Source: Verrucomicrobiia bacterium
Lineage (GTDB): Bacteria; Verrucomicrobiota; Verrucomicrobiia; Opitutales; Cerasicoccaceae
Assembly (NCBI GenBank): GCA_030432235.1
Contig: JAUIHT010000001.1
Location: 434,001-498,000, forward strand
Direction: 5' to 3'
DNA: 64,000 nucleotides
The number at the start of each line of letters is the position of its first letter. The first letter of the stretch is position 1. The translations under genes and the position numbers were made by a program. The notes beneath the pieces were generated by a model. It ran no database searches, was not told the DNA's origin, and worked only from the letters and a program-made list of their open reading frames with translations. Below are positions 42,952 through 51,167 of the stretch, piece by piece.

Positions 42952-42982
42952 ATGCTTGCATACCTAAGTATGCATGCATAAA
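42952..42982 (+). promoter_or_regulatory. Autoregulatory operator region of the GntR gene
   Basis: Three near or exact copies: ATGCTTGCAT (42952-42961), AAGTATGCAT (42966-42975) and ATGCATGCAT (42970-42979). TTGCAT (42956-42961) with TAAATT (42979-42984) is a possible promoter at 17-bp spacing. The gene ATG is at 42992. Confidence 0.5.
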
Positions 42983-42991
42983 TTTCATCTA

Positions 42992-43720
42992 ATGAGAAAT
43001 CCCAATACCATCCAGGCTTATCAGTACCTTCGTAAGAAGATTGTATCCGGTGAATTTCCCCCGGGTAGTTTTCTTTCCGCGCAGAGCATTTCGAAGGAGA
43101 TTGGTGTCAGCCGCACGCCCATGCGAGAGGCGTTGCGTCAGCTTGAGTGCGAGGATATGGTTACGATCGTGCCCAAGCTTGGCGCCACGGTTACGAATTA
43201 TAGCCGGGAAGAATTTCAGGAGCTGTTGGGTTTTCGGGAAGCTTTGGAGCTTTATGCGGTCAGCCGTGCGGCCACGTTGCGTCAGGCGCAGCACTTGGCC
43301 GAGCTGCAGGATATCATCGAGAACATGCGGGTGGAGACAAACCGGATTGTGAAAACCAAGAAGGGGGCGGCGGACCTCTCTGAACTTTCGAATCTGGATA
43401 TGCGTTTTCACCGGGTTATTTTCACCGCCGCGGGCAATCAGATGGTGATGGAACGGTACGAGCGCGCGAATATTTTACAGCGGATGATGACCCTGGCCGT
43501 GCCTCGCGGATCCCTGCCTGAAGACCTGACCTCGAAGGAAAATATCATGAGTGTTTTTGAGGAGCATGTGGCTATTTTTGAAGCGATCCGGGACCAGGAT
43601 CCCGATCGTGCGCGTAAGGCTATGGCGCGGCATATTGAGATTTTGAGCGCCAAGTACATGAGATGGATGAGTGCCCTGCCGGAGACTGAGGCGACGGCTC
43701 CGCAAGAAGTCTTTATGTAA
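42992..43720 (+). CDS. GntR-family regulator, FCD (FadR) subfamily
   Basis: A 242-residue regulator. The winged helix lies at 8-70 (LRKKIVSGEFPPGSFLSAQS, SRTPMREALRQLE). The FCD effector domain shows metal-ligand spacing: Asp and His in LDMRFHRVIF, His in EEHVAIFEAI and His in MARHIEI. FCD regulators usually sense carboxylated sugars or organic acids. The ATG at 42992 is preferred because 42974 falls within the operator. The GT-AT-AC core of ATGTATACAT agrees with the general GntR operator form. Five genes follow in the same direction, starting with the amidohydrolase. Confidence 0.9.
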   Translation: MRNPNTIQAYQYLRKKIVSGEFPPGSFLSAQSISKEIGVSRTPMREALRQLECEDMVTIVPKLGATVTNYSREEFQELLGFREALELYAVSRAATLRQAQHLAELQDIIENMRVETNRIVKTKKGAADLSELSNLDMRFHRVIFTAAGNQMVMERYERANILQRMMTLAVPRGSLPEDLTSKENIMSVFEEHVAIFEAIRDQDPDRARKAMARHIEILSAKYMRWMSALPETEATAPQEVFM

Positions 43721-43722
43721 CT

Positions 43723-43734
43723 GGGGTGTGCCCC
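43723..43734. repeat. Hairpin GGGG-TGTG-CCCC
   Basis: A four-pair hairpin two bases after the stop of the GntR gene; the following TTTTAG could make it a weak attenuator between the regulator and the amidohydrolase operon. Confidence 0.3.
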
Positions 43735-43807
43735 GGTTTTAGTCAGTGAAATTGAATTTTCACAGTTGGATGCTCTTGAGAGTATTCATTGGTGATTACC
43801 CGCTTTC

Positions 43808-44770
43808 ATGCTCATTGATGTCCACAATCATATCGGTGTCGAGTTCCTGACTTACCTGCGGGGAGAGTTTCCCTATTGTCAGGATGTTCCGACGCTCTTG
43901 GCGCAGGGCAGGGCCTGTGGGGTTAGCCACTGGGTGGTGTTTCCGTTTGTATCCTATGCTGCGCTGGACACGGACCGGTTGCGTCGCGGCGAAATTGCCC
44001 TGGGCGGGATTGAACGGGTTCCCTATGCCTTGGAGAACCGGCGCCTGCTGGAGGAGGTCTATCGGCTTTGGCCGGACTGTTCCGCGCCCATGTTGCCTTT
44101 TGTCATGGTCGATCCTTCGCGGGAAACAGAGGCTCAGGCGGCAGAGTTGAAAAAGCTGCGCGGCGAGTATCGCTTTTACGGCATCAAAATCCAGTCGACC
44201 ATGATCCAGTCGCCGATTGATAACCTGCTGCGTCAGGGGCGTGTCTTTTTGGAACTCGCCGAAGACTGGGACATCCCATTCCTGATTCACAGCAGTTATC
44301 ACCGGGAGGATTGCTGGGCGCAGTCACATACCATTTTAGATGTCGTCGAGGCCACGCCTGGGGTGCGTTTCAACCTCGCCCATAGCTGTCGCTTTGAGAG
44401 GTCGGCACTGGAGCGCCTGAATGCTTTGCCCAATGCCTGGTTCGATTGTTCCGCGCATGGTATCCACTGTCAGTTGGCGGTGAAACAGAGCCCGATTGTG
44501 CCGCCGGAGAACGAACGTTTTGATGCCGACTACGCAGATCCCGGAGCAGTCCTGACTGCTTTGGCCGAGGCCTATCCGGACAAACTTCTGTGGGGCAGCG
44601 ATTCGCCATTCTATACTTGGAAATCCCTGCATCCGCCGGAGTCGGTGGTCAGTGATTACGCAGCCGAGGTGAGCTATCTCAATGCGGTGCCGGAGCCATT
44701 GCGGGCTCGTGCTAGCGGGGAAAACGTGCTGAATTGGCTTGGATTGGAGGCGAGCGATGTTGAACTTTAA
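43808..44770 (+). CDS. Amidohydrolase-2 family metal-dependent hydrolase
   Basis: A 320-residue TIM-barrel hydrolase: DVHNHIGVEF at 4-13 (HxH metal site), FYGIKIQS, PFLIHSSYH and LLWGSDSPFY (final Asp). The family includes lactonases, decarboxylases and sugar-acid hydrolases. Placement after the GntR gene suggests action on a ring-opened or lactone intermediate. It overlaps the following SDR start by 14 bases. Confidence 0.85.
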   Translation: MLIDVHNHIGVEFLTYLRGEFPYCQDVPTLLAQGRACGVSHWVVFPFVSYAALDTDRLRRGEIALGGIERVPYALENRRLLEEVYRLWPDCSAPMLPFVMVDPSRETEAQAAELKKLRGEYRFYGIKIQSTMIQSPIDNLLRQGRVFLELAEDWDIPFLIHSSYHREDCWAQSHTILDVVEATPGVRFNLAHSCRFERSALERLNALPNAWFDCSAHGIHCQLAVKQSPIVPPENERFDADYADPGAVLTALAEAYPDKLLWGSDSPFYTWKSLHPPESVVSDYAAEVSYLNAVPEPLRARASGENVLNWLGLEASDVEL

Positions 44771-45524
44771 TGGCAGAAGCGTACTGGTGACCGGCTCCAG
44801 CAGCGGTATTGGGCTGGCGGTCGCACAAGCTCTGGAAGCCGCCGGTTCTGGGGTTGTTTACCATGGCTCATGTGCGAAGACCCTGGCTGCGGTCGGTATT
44901 ACCAACGGCCTTGCGGCGGATCTCCTCAGTGAGGGTGGAGCGGAGCAATTGATTGCGGATGCCTTTGACCGGGCGCCGGAGATGAGCCTGCTGGTCTGCA
45001 ATGCTGGGGCCTACTTCGATGTGCCCTTTCTGGAGATGACGCGCGAGCGTTTTGGCAGAACCATGCGCCTCAACGTGGAAGCAACTTACTTTCTCATACA
45101 AAGTTTCGCCCGCCGCCTGCGCGATGAAGGCCGCAAGGGTGCCGTGGTGGTGACGACTTCGGTGAACGGTTCGCAGTCTGAAATGGATTCGACGGCATAC
45201 GACATGTCCAAAGGCGCGCTCAATATGCTTATCCGTTCCTGCGCGCAATCGCTGGCTCCGCATGGCATACGTGTCAATGGCGTCGCGCCGGGGCTCATTC
45301 GCACTGCGGCGACGGCGTGGTTGGACGAGCGACCCGAGGTCGTGCGCTATTTCCAAAAGCGCATACCGCTGGAGCGTGTGGGAACGGCGGATGAATGCGC
45401 CGGAGCCTATCTCTACCTGTTGTCCGATCTGGCAGCCTATGTCACCGGGGAAATCATCACCGTCGATGGCGGCATGACTTCCAGTCAATTAGGAACATTG
45501 CCCGTGAGCAATGATACGCCATGA
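44757..45524 (+). CDS. Short-chain dehydrogenase/reductase
   Basis: A 255-residue SDR: VTGSSSGIGLAVAQAL, NAGAYFDVPF, VTTSVNGSQSE and YDMSKGALN (Tyr-x3-Lys), ending VTGEIITVDGGMTSS. The ATG at 44757 is within the end of the amidohydrolase gene; the earlier start at 44739 adds six residues. It ends in an ATGA overlap with the next gene. The substrate is unknown; it is the second SDR of island B. Confidence 0.85.
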   Translation: MLNFNGRSVLVTGSSSGIGLAVAQALEAAGSGVVYHGSCAKTLAAVGITNGLAADLLSEGGAEQLIADAFDRAPEMSLLVCNAGAYFDVPFLEMTRERFGRTMRLNVEATYFLIQSFARRLRDEGRKGAVVVTTSVNGSQSEMDSTAYDMSKGALNMLIRSCAQSLAPHGIRVNGVAPGLIRTAATAWLDERPEVVRYFQKRIPLERVGTADECAGAYLYLLSDLAAYVTGEIITVDGGMTSSQLGTLPVSNDTP

Positions 45525-46600
45525 AGCCAAGTGAGCTCGCCAGCCCCGCCGTCGTTGTCGACGTTGCCCGTCTGGATGCCAACCTGAGGCGCATGCAGGC
45601 CCTGGCCTACGGTTGCACGGTGGAGTTGTGGCCGCATATCAAGACGCATAAGTGTGAGGAAATCGGGCGGCGGCAGCTGGAGTACGGCGCGAAGGGTTTT
45701 ACTTGTGCAAAATTATCCGAAGCGGAGGCATTGCTCGGGACCGGGGTGCGGCGGATTTTTTTGGCCCACTCGCTCGTTACGGAACCGGCCATTGCCCGCC
45801 TTTGTGCGTTGGCCGACTCCCTCGACGAAATCACCATCGCGGTGACCAGCCCCGCGCATTTCGAGTGCTTGGAAGCGCTGCTGAAAAAGACGGGCCGCAG
45901 GTTTCGCGTTGCCCTGGCGGTGGACTCCGGCCTGGGACGCGAGGGTGCCCGGGATGCCGGGGCTGCTGCTGATTTGGCCCGGCTGATTCGTGACTCCAGC
46001 AGCATGAATTTGGTGGCGCTTTATTCTCATGAAGGGCACGCCTACGGGCAGGCTCCCGCTGACATGGAAGGCCTGGTGAGTCAGGCGCACGAGAAAATGA
46101 TGGAGGCACGTGAGGCTATCGGTGGTGAGTTGCCGCTTTGGCCCGGTTGCAGTGCAACAGCTCATCTGATGATAGGTCGCGAAGCCGTCCAGCGCATCCG
46201 CCCCGGCGCCTACGTCTTCGGTGATCTTTTCCTGACCGATGTAACCGGGGCTATGGATTGGGATGCGATTGCCCTGACGGTGGAGGCCACGGTCGTGGAC
46301 CGCCCGGCCCCCGGACTTGCCTTGATTGATGCGGGCAGCAAGGTGTTTTCCAGCGACAAATCCCCCGAAGGTTTCTTTGCCCGGGCTCAGGATGGGAGGC
46401 ACCTCTTCGTGACGCGCTTGAGCGAGGAGCATGGATTCGTTGCCGGAGAGGATGCTGACTCCTTGAAAGTAGGGGAGCGCCTTTCCTTGGTCCCCGCGCA
46501 TGTCTGCCCGGTAGTTAATTTGACCGACCGCCTTTGGGCCCGGCATCCCGATGGAAAAGGCGAGGCCTGGCAAGTCACAGCCCGTGGCTGTGTCTACTAG
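45521..46600 (+). CDS. D-serine dehydratase / D-threonine aldolase-like PLP enzyme
   Basis: A 359-residue fold-type III PLP enzyme. PHIKTHK (38-44) is the PLP-Lys motif; YSHEGHAYG and GCSATAHL follow. HVCPVVNL near residue 327 is the His-x-Cys zinc pair of the eukaryotic-type D-serine dehydratase domain. The family yields pyruvate and ammonia from D-serine or cleaves D-threonine and beta-hydroxy-amino acids. The next gene encodes RidA, which removes the reactive enamine product of dehydratases. ATGA overlap with the SDR. Confidence 0.85.
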   Translation: MKPSELASPAVVVDVARLDANLRRMQALAYGCTVELWPHIKTHKCEEIGRRQLEYGAKGFTCAKLSEAEALLGTGVRRIFLAHSLVTEPAIARLCALADSLDEITIAVTSPAHFECLEALLKKTGRRFRVALAVDSGLGREGARDAGAAADLARLIRDSSSMNLVALYSHEGHAYGQAPADMEGLVSQAHEKMMEAREAIGGELPLWPGCSATAHLMIGREAVQRIRPGAYVFGDLFLTDVTGAMDWDAIALTVEATVVDRPAPGLALIDAGSKVFSSDKSPEGFFARAQDGRHLFVTRLSEEHGFVAGEDADSLKVGERLSLVPAHVCPVVNLTDRLWARHPDGKGEAWQVTARGCVY

Positions 46601-46648
46601 TTGAAATTCTGTTTTCACGCTATGGCCGAGCGATTTACTGGTGGGGCT

Positions 46649-47029
46649 ATGATCGAACACCTGCGCACGCCTGAAATGCCCACTTCCACTTTGCCGTTTT
46701 CGCCGGCAACCGCCTTTGGCAACCTGCTCTTTATCTCCGGGCAGGCATCCGTCGACCTGGAGGGCAAGCTGGTCCCCGATACCTTCGAAGGTGAGATGCG
46801 TCGCTCCATGGAGAATCTGCGTCGTATCCTGGAAGCGGCCGGAAGCGGCCTCGACAAGGTGCTGCAGGTCCGTGCGTTCGTTGATGACATCGAAGATCTG
46901 GCGGAGTTCAATCGTCTCTACCGCGAATACTTCCACGAGCCTTATCCAGCTCGCACCACGATTTTGAATTGTTTCAAAGGCGCGCTGAAATTCGAAATCG
47001 ACTGTATCGCAGTTCGAGAGAATTCATAG
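46649..47029 (+). CDS. RidA-family enamine/imine deaminase
   Basis: A 126-residue protein; the ATG at 46649 (MIEHLRTPEMP) with GGTGGGG before it is typical of RidA, rather than the TTG at 46601. SGQASVD and the conserved Arg in EPYPARTTIL are present. It hydrolyses 2-aminoacrylate-like imines made by PLP dehydratases, which matches the preceding gene. Last gene of the operon before the island B boundary. Confidence 0.9.
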   Translation: MIEHLRTPEMPTSTLPFSPATAFGNLLFISGQASVDLEGKLVPDTFEGEMRRSMENLRRILEAAGSGLDKVLQVRAFVDDIEDLAEFNRLYREYFHEPYPARTTILNCFKGALKFEIDCIAVRENS

Positions 47030-47120
47030 GCGAACTCTTGAGAACAGGATTGGCCCCGTTCTCGGAGTGGCAATCGTCGTGGGGCTGTCATTGCCACCAG
47101 GATACCCGTGCCGGTGATTC

Positions 47121-47144
47121 GGTTCTACTCCCGCGGGAGCACCA
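47121..47144 (+). other. Displaced tRNA-Arg 3' end (putative attachment-site remnant)
   Basis: GGTTCTACTCCCGCGGGAGC followed by ACCA matches the T-loop to CCA end of tRNA-Arg(CCG) at 23035-23059 in 22 of 25 aligned columns (one gap), in the same orientation. The acceptor would pair better with the tRNA-Arg 5' strand than the present 3' strand (G1-C72). No 5' tRNA half is nearby. The rest of the 258-bp gap 47030-47287 holds no gene. Confidence 0.5.
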
Positions 47145-47287
47145 GGCAGGAGGTGGCTTGCTGTGCTGGTCCGTGTGCTTTGGTCATTTAGCATGCGGAT
47201 TCACGTGGCCGGGTAAATCTTACGAAAATTGTGTCATACCGGACTTGTAGTGCTCTGGGTATCCAGCTAATCTTAGTTTATCATACT

Positions 47288-49138
47288 ATGCTATACTCAC
47301 ACAATACAACGCTCCTCGGTGTCATCGGTCGTTATTTTACTTGGTTGGTTTTACTCCTGTTAATGACACCTGCCATGGGCCAGGAAGCCACATTACCGGC
47401 CTTACCGGGCGCTGCTGGTTTTGGCGCAACTGCTACGGGTGGTCGCGGTGGCGCCGTGATTCTGGTAGAAAATCTGAATAACAGTGGGCCTGGCTCATTG
47501 CGTGAGGCACTGGCTCAGGAGGGACCGAGGACTATTATCTTTCGCGTCGGCGGTACGATTGAGTTGGGATCTCATCTGCTTATCAGAAACGGGGATGTCA
47601 CGATTTTGGGACAAAGTGCGCCGGATCCCGGAATTACCTTGGTTCGAGCAGGCATCCATGTGGCGGCGGATAATGTTATCATCAGCAATCTTCGCGTTCG
47701 CGTTGGCGATTCGCCCGACGGCCCTTCCCCGACTGATCGTGACGGGCTTTCCTTATCGAGTGGCCAGAGGATACTGATCGATCATTGCAGCTTCTCCTGG
47801 GCGGTAGACGAAAATGTGGGAATCTCCAGCGATGTGAGTGATGTGACAGTGCAATGGTGCATTATTGCCGAAGGGCTATCCAATAGCATCCATCCAGAGG
47901 GTGAGCACAGTAAGGGCTTGCTGGTGTACAATGGCTGCCAGAACATTTCTATCCACCATAATATTTTCGCTCATAATACGGAGCGGGCCGCATTGTTCAA
48001 AAGCGGCACTTCGGGCGAGTTCATCAACAATTTCGTCTACAACTGGGCTTTGCAGGCGACCGGGCTAACACATGTTTCCGGTGAGAGCTTCTTGGAGCCT
48101 TCCCGGGTAGATATCGTGGCCAATGTCTATCGCGTTGGGCCTGATACGACGAATCCGTCACCGCTTACCGTTACCTCAATTTTGAGTGGTTCGCGGATAT
48201 CCATTCAGAAGAATGAGTTTCCGGGATTCGGCTTGTTCAATCTCGTTCAGATTCTGGCGGGTTTCAGCTTCGTGCAGGAATCTCTGGAGTCTACTTTAGA
48301 GTTTTATTCCTCAAGCATTTCGTGGCTTGAGGAACAATTAACAAATATGGGTTTTGGCCTCCTTGATGGGGATAGCGAAACGTCTCCGGTTTTGAGTTTT
48401 TTGCATATGTTCAAGCGCAAAAGCGTCCAGAGCGGTACTCCCGCTTATCCCGTTGAGGTCAATGCGGCTTTTGCGCTTCAGGGCCGGCTGGCGGCTTTTG
48501 CCGGAGCGCGGAATCAACAGGGGGAGCTGGATGCCATCGACAGCCGAATCATCGAAGATATTTACCAGGGAGGAGGTGCTATCGTGGATGCTCCACCTGC
48601 TCACGAAATGACTCAGATTTTGGAGCAAGGCGGGACGTTTAGTACGGTTGTGGATTTGGACTCAGATGGCCTTCCCGATGCCTGGGAAGTGCTCCATGGG
48701 CTGGACCCGCTGAACCCCGGTGATGCGACTGAGACGCTGCAGGGCGGCATGTCGACGCTGGAGGTGTACTACTTGGAAACTTATCGAATACCCCAAGGTG
48801 GGGCCTGGAAAGACGCCTATTATTTTCAGGACGATTGGTACTACTCGAAATGGTTCGAATGGTTCTCGCTCCGTACGCCATGGATGTACCATCCGTCTCA
48901 CGGATGGTTATACTTTTTGGGTGAGGATGAATCGAGCTTGGTTTTCTTTTTCGGTGAGTCGATTGGGTGGGTCTGGACCGGAGAGCGAACTTATCCATGG
49001 CTCTACAGTTATTCCCGGAGTGACTGGGCTTACTATCTGGAAGCCGGGGAGACACCGGAGGAACGCTTATTTTACCTGGTATCCGAAGAAGCGTGGTATA
49101 CTCCGGAGGAGTTTCTCGTCCCGGAAGAAGAGGAATGA
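47288..49138 (+). CDS. Secreted pectate-lyase-like beta-helix protein with Trp-rich C-terminus
   Basis: A 616-residue exported protein; the ATG at 47288 gives a hydrophobic signal ending near AMGQE. Residues about 35-300 form a PL1/PL9-type parallel beta-helix: FGATATGGRGGAVILVENLN, SLREALAQEGPRTIIFRVGG, DHCSFSWAVDENVG and HHNIFAHNTERA. A calcium-type DLDSDGLPDAWEVLHGLDPL segment follows, then a Trp/Tyr-rich C-terminus (KWFEWFSLRTPWMYHPSHGW, GWVWTGERTYPWLYSYS). That last domain resembles the middle of the protein at 12091. The substrate is likely a pectin-like or other uronate glycan. It lies just outside island B. Confidence 0.8.
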   Translation: MLYSHNTTLLGVIGRYFTWLVLLLLMTPAMGQEATLPALPGAAGFGATATGGRGGAVILVENLNNSGPGSLREALAQEGPRTIIFRVGGTIELGSHLLIRNGDVTILGQSAPDPGITLVRAGIHVAADNVIISNLRVRVGDSPDGPSPTDRDGLSLSSGQRILIDHCSFSWAVDENVGISSDVSDVTVQWCIIAEGLSNSIHPEGEHSKGLLVYNGCQNISIHHNIFAHNTERAALFKSGTSGEFINNFVYNWALQATGLTHVSGESFLEPSRVDIVANVYRVGPDTTNPSPLTVTSILSGSRISIQKNEFPGFGLFNLVQILAGFSFVQESLESTLEFYSSSISWLEEQLTNMGFGLLDGDSETSPVLSFLHMFKRKSVQSGTPAYPVEVNAAFALQGRLAAFAGARNQQGELDAIDSRIIEDIYQGGGAIVDAPPAHEMTQILEQGGTFSTVVDLDSDGLPDAWEVLHGLDPLNPGDATETLQGGMSTLEVYYLETYRIPQGGAWKDAYYFQDDWYYSKWFEWFSLRTPWMYHPSHGWLYFLGEDESSLVFFFGESIGWVWTGERTYPWLYSYSRSDWAYYLEAGETPEERLFYLVSEEAWYTPEEFLVPEEEE

Positions 49139-49192
49139 TCCTTGGTGGCTGAGAGAAGATATCGGGAGCCGAGGGCGCACCCAAGCCATCGC

Positions 49193-49846
49193 CTAACCTT
49201 CCTCTTGCTCGGCAATTAACTCTTCGATAGGCGCATCAAGATAGGCATCTAGGTTCCGGACGTAGTTGCCCTGGAGGTAAGCCCAGCCGGCATTCAGGCT
49301 AAGAAAGAGAAACAAGGAAGTGCCAATGACGATGAGCCCGCGTCTCCGGTTGATGGATATCAGGTCCAGTATGCCCGCCAGCAGAGCCAAAATGGAGAAG
49401 GGAATCAACGTCCGTACGATGCGAACATACGGACGCTGCAGACTATCCTGAAATTCTTTCCATTCTTCCGGACTCCTGTAACCAAGCTCCTTCCTGAGGT
49501 TATCCTCGACGTCAAAGAGGGCATCTTTGTTTTCACACCATAGTTGAGCCCCATAATCTCCAAAGTAGTGGAACCAACCGGAGATTTCGGGTGCGAGAAA
49601 CTTACCCACGAAATTGAACATCAGGGCCAGGCCCATCAATACCGTAAAACCACCGAATGCGCCCAACGACTTTTTGGCCAGCTTCTGATATTCCTGGGGG
49701 AGTACTCTGGCCATTTCATCCAATAGGCCAAAAAGTTTCTCCCGGCTATCCTTGAAGCTACTTTTATGTACTGCTGCGTGTAGATAAATCACAGCGAAAG
49801 CGCCAAAAAAAGCAGATACTACTAGGATGATAACTTCTGTTCCCAT
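49193..49846 (-). CDS. Four-helix membrane protein of unknown function
   Basis: A 217-residue protein with hydrophobic segments near 5-24, 65-85, 145-165 and 172-190. An amphipathic region with Asp/Glu (DNLRKELGYRSPEEWKEFQD) lies between helices 2 and 3, probably on one membrane face. No family recognised. It is on the same strand as the next gene but not overlapping. Confidence 0.6.
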   Translation of the reverse strand: MGTEVIILVVSAFFGAFAVIYLHAAVHKSSFKDSREKLFGLLDEMARVLPQEYQKLAKKSLGAFGGFTVLMGLALMFNFVGKFLAPEISGWFHYFGDYGAQLWCENKDALFDVEDNLRKELGYRSPEEWKEFQDSLQRPYVRIVRTLIPFSILALLAGILDLISINRRRGLIVIGTSLFLFLSLNAGWAYLQGNYVRNLDAYLDAPIEELIAEQEEG

Positions 49847-49908
49847 AATTAATTACGATTTCAGCTGGTTTCTAAATTATCGCTAAGGCGCACCCCATTT
49901 ATCTGCGG

Positions 49909-51117
49909 TCAGGCCTCGCGTTTGCTCCACAACTTGTGATTGAGGTACCAGAGGATGCCGATGGTCAGCAGGAGCAGGTAGACGGCGATGAGAGCGAGGA
50001 GGATAAGAGCCTTATAAAAGATGTCGTCAGCGAGTTCGCGGCGCATTTGATCCACGTCGTCGATGGCGGCCTGTCGCTCTTTGGAGATAAAGTTCTGGAG
50101 GGTGACGCGCTCGGCCTGGAGGTTGGCAAGGGCTTCGGTACGGATGGTTTCCAGTTCATTGTAGGCATCGTCCCAGTATTTATTCAGTTCGCCCATGACG
50201 ATTTTACGCTCTTCGGTGAGCTTTGCCAGGATGGCATTGCGCTCCTCATCAATTAGTTCGGGTATGTCCTGCATGAGGCCGTTGGCTTCGATGAGGGCGA
50301 CGTTGGCGTTGTCCATGGTTTTTTCCGCTTGGTCCATGAACTGCGGCATGCGCTCGGCGGTTTCGTCGAGCCGGTAGTAGCCGAGCACATCGAGGATGAG
50401 GAGCTCGGCCTCCCAACGGGCCTGCTCCGGGAGTTGCGCGCTGTAGACGCCAATCTTGCGGTTGAGGTCGTCGACGGTGGTGACCATCTCGTCGACGCTG
50501 TCACGGAAGGATTTGCCGAGGGCGAGACTGATTTCAGTGGCCTGATTGATGATAGTCTCGCGGGCGTCCATTTCGTCGGTGATGGGATAGTTGGTGGCCC
50601 ACTGGCGGACGATTTTTCGGGCCTCTGCCGTGTCATTTTGGAGCGTGATGCTGGCGTAGAGTTTTTCGATGCGCTCGTTGATGGCCTTGGCGGCGTCGTA
50701 GGCCATGGGGGCGTAGGGGCCAAATTTCTCCTTACCCCGGCCGGCCTCGAAGTAGTCCATCATCTGGAAGCTCAGCCCCCAGGTATCGAAGAGCGCGATG
50801 AAGCCACTGGGCGAGAAAAGGGCTTCACGGATGGCGGGCGTGGCGGTGGCCTTCCAGCGCAGGGCGGCGAACTGAATTTCTGGATCGTCCGTGCTTTCGA
50901 TGATCTCGTTAGCGGTTTTGCGGATCTCGCCGGTCATGGGGTTGACCATCGCACGCATCGTCAGGCGCAGTTGCGTGGCATTCACGCGCATGCCCTCAAG
51001 TTTATCTTTGGTGTGATCTTGGCCCAGAAAAAGAGACTCGCAGCCGACCAGCAGCAGGCAAAGCCCTGCCAGCAGGAAAAGGCCGGTATGGCGGCGAATA
51101 GCAGTGACGCGCGACAT
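49909..51117 (-). CDS. Lipoprotein with coiled coil and C-terminal membrane helix
   Basis: A 402-residue protein; the start at 51117 (MSRVTAIRRH) gives a lipoprotein signal ending LLLVGC. A mostly helical body has a coiled-coil-like stretch (about 300-365, TEERKIVMGELNKYW, NFISKERQAAIDDVDQMRRE). The C-terminus has a hydrophobic helix LILLALIAVYLLLLTIGIL and basic end. It could be anchored in both membranes or be an inner-membrane lipoprotein. Function unknown. Confidence 0.6.
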   Translation of the reverse strand: MSRVTAIRRHTGLFLLAGLCLLLVGCESLFLGQDHTKDKLEGMRVNATQLRLTMRAMVNPMTGEIRKTANEIIESTDDPEIQFAALRWKATATPAIREALFSPSGFIALFDTWGLSFQMMDYFEAGRGKEKFGPYAPMAYDAAKAINERIEKLYASITLQNDTAEARKIVRQWATNYPITDEMDARETIINQATEISLALGKSFRDSVDEMVTTVDDLNRKIGVYSAQLPEQARWEAELLILDVLGYYRLDETAERMPQFMDQAEKTMDNANVALIEANGLMQDIPELIDEERNAILAKLTEERKIVMGELNKYWDDAYNELETIRTEALANLQAERVTLQNFISKERQAAIDDVDQMRRELADDIFYKALILLALIAVYLLLLTIGILWYLNHKLWSKREA

Positions 51118-51167
51118 GCCCGACAGCCTGAGCAGGCCGGATGCCATTAGCAAGGCTGCAAACGCGC

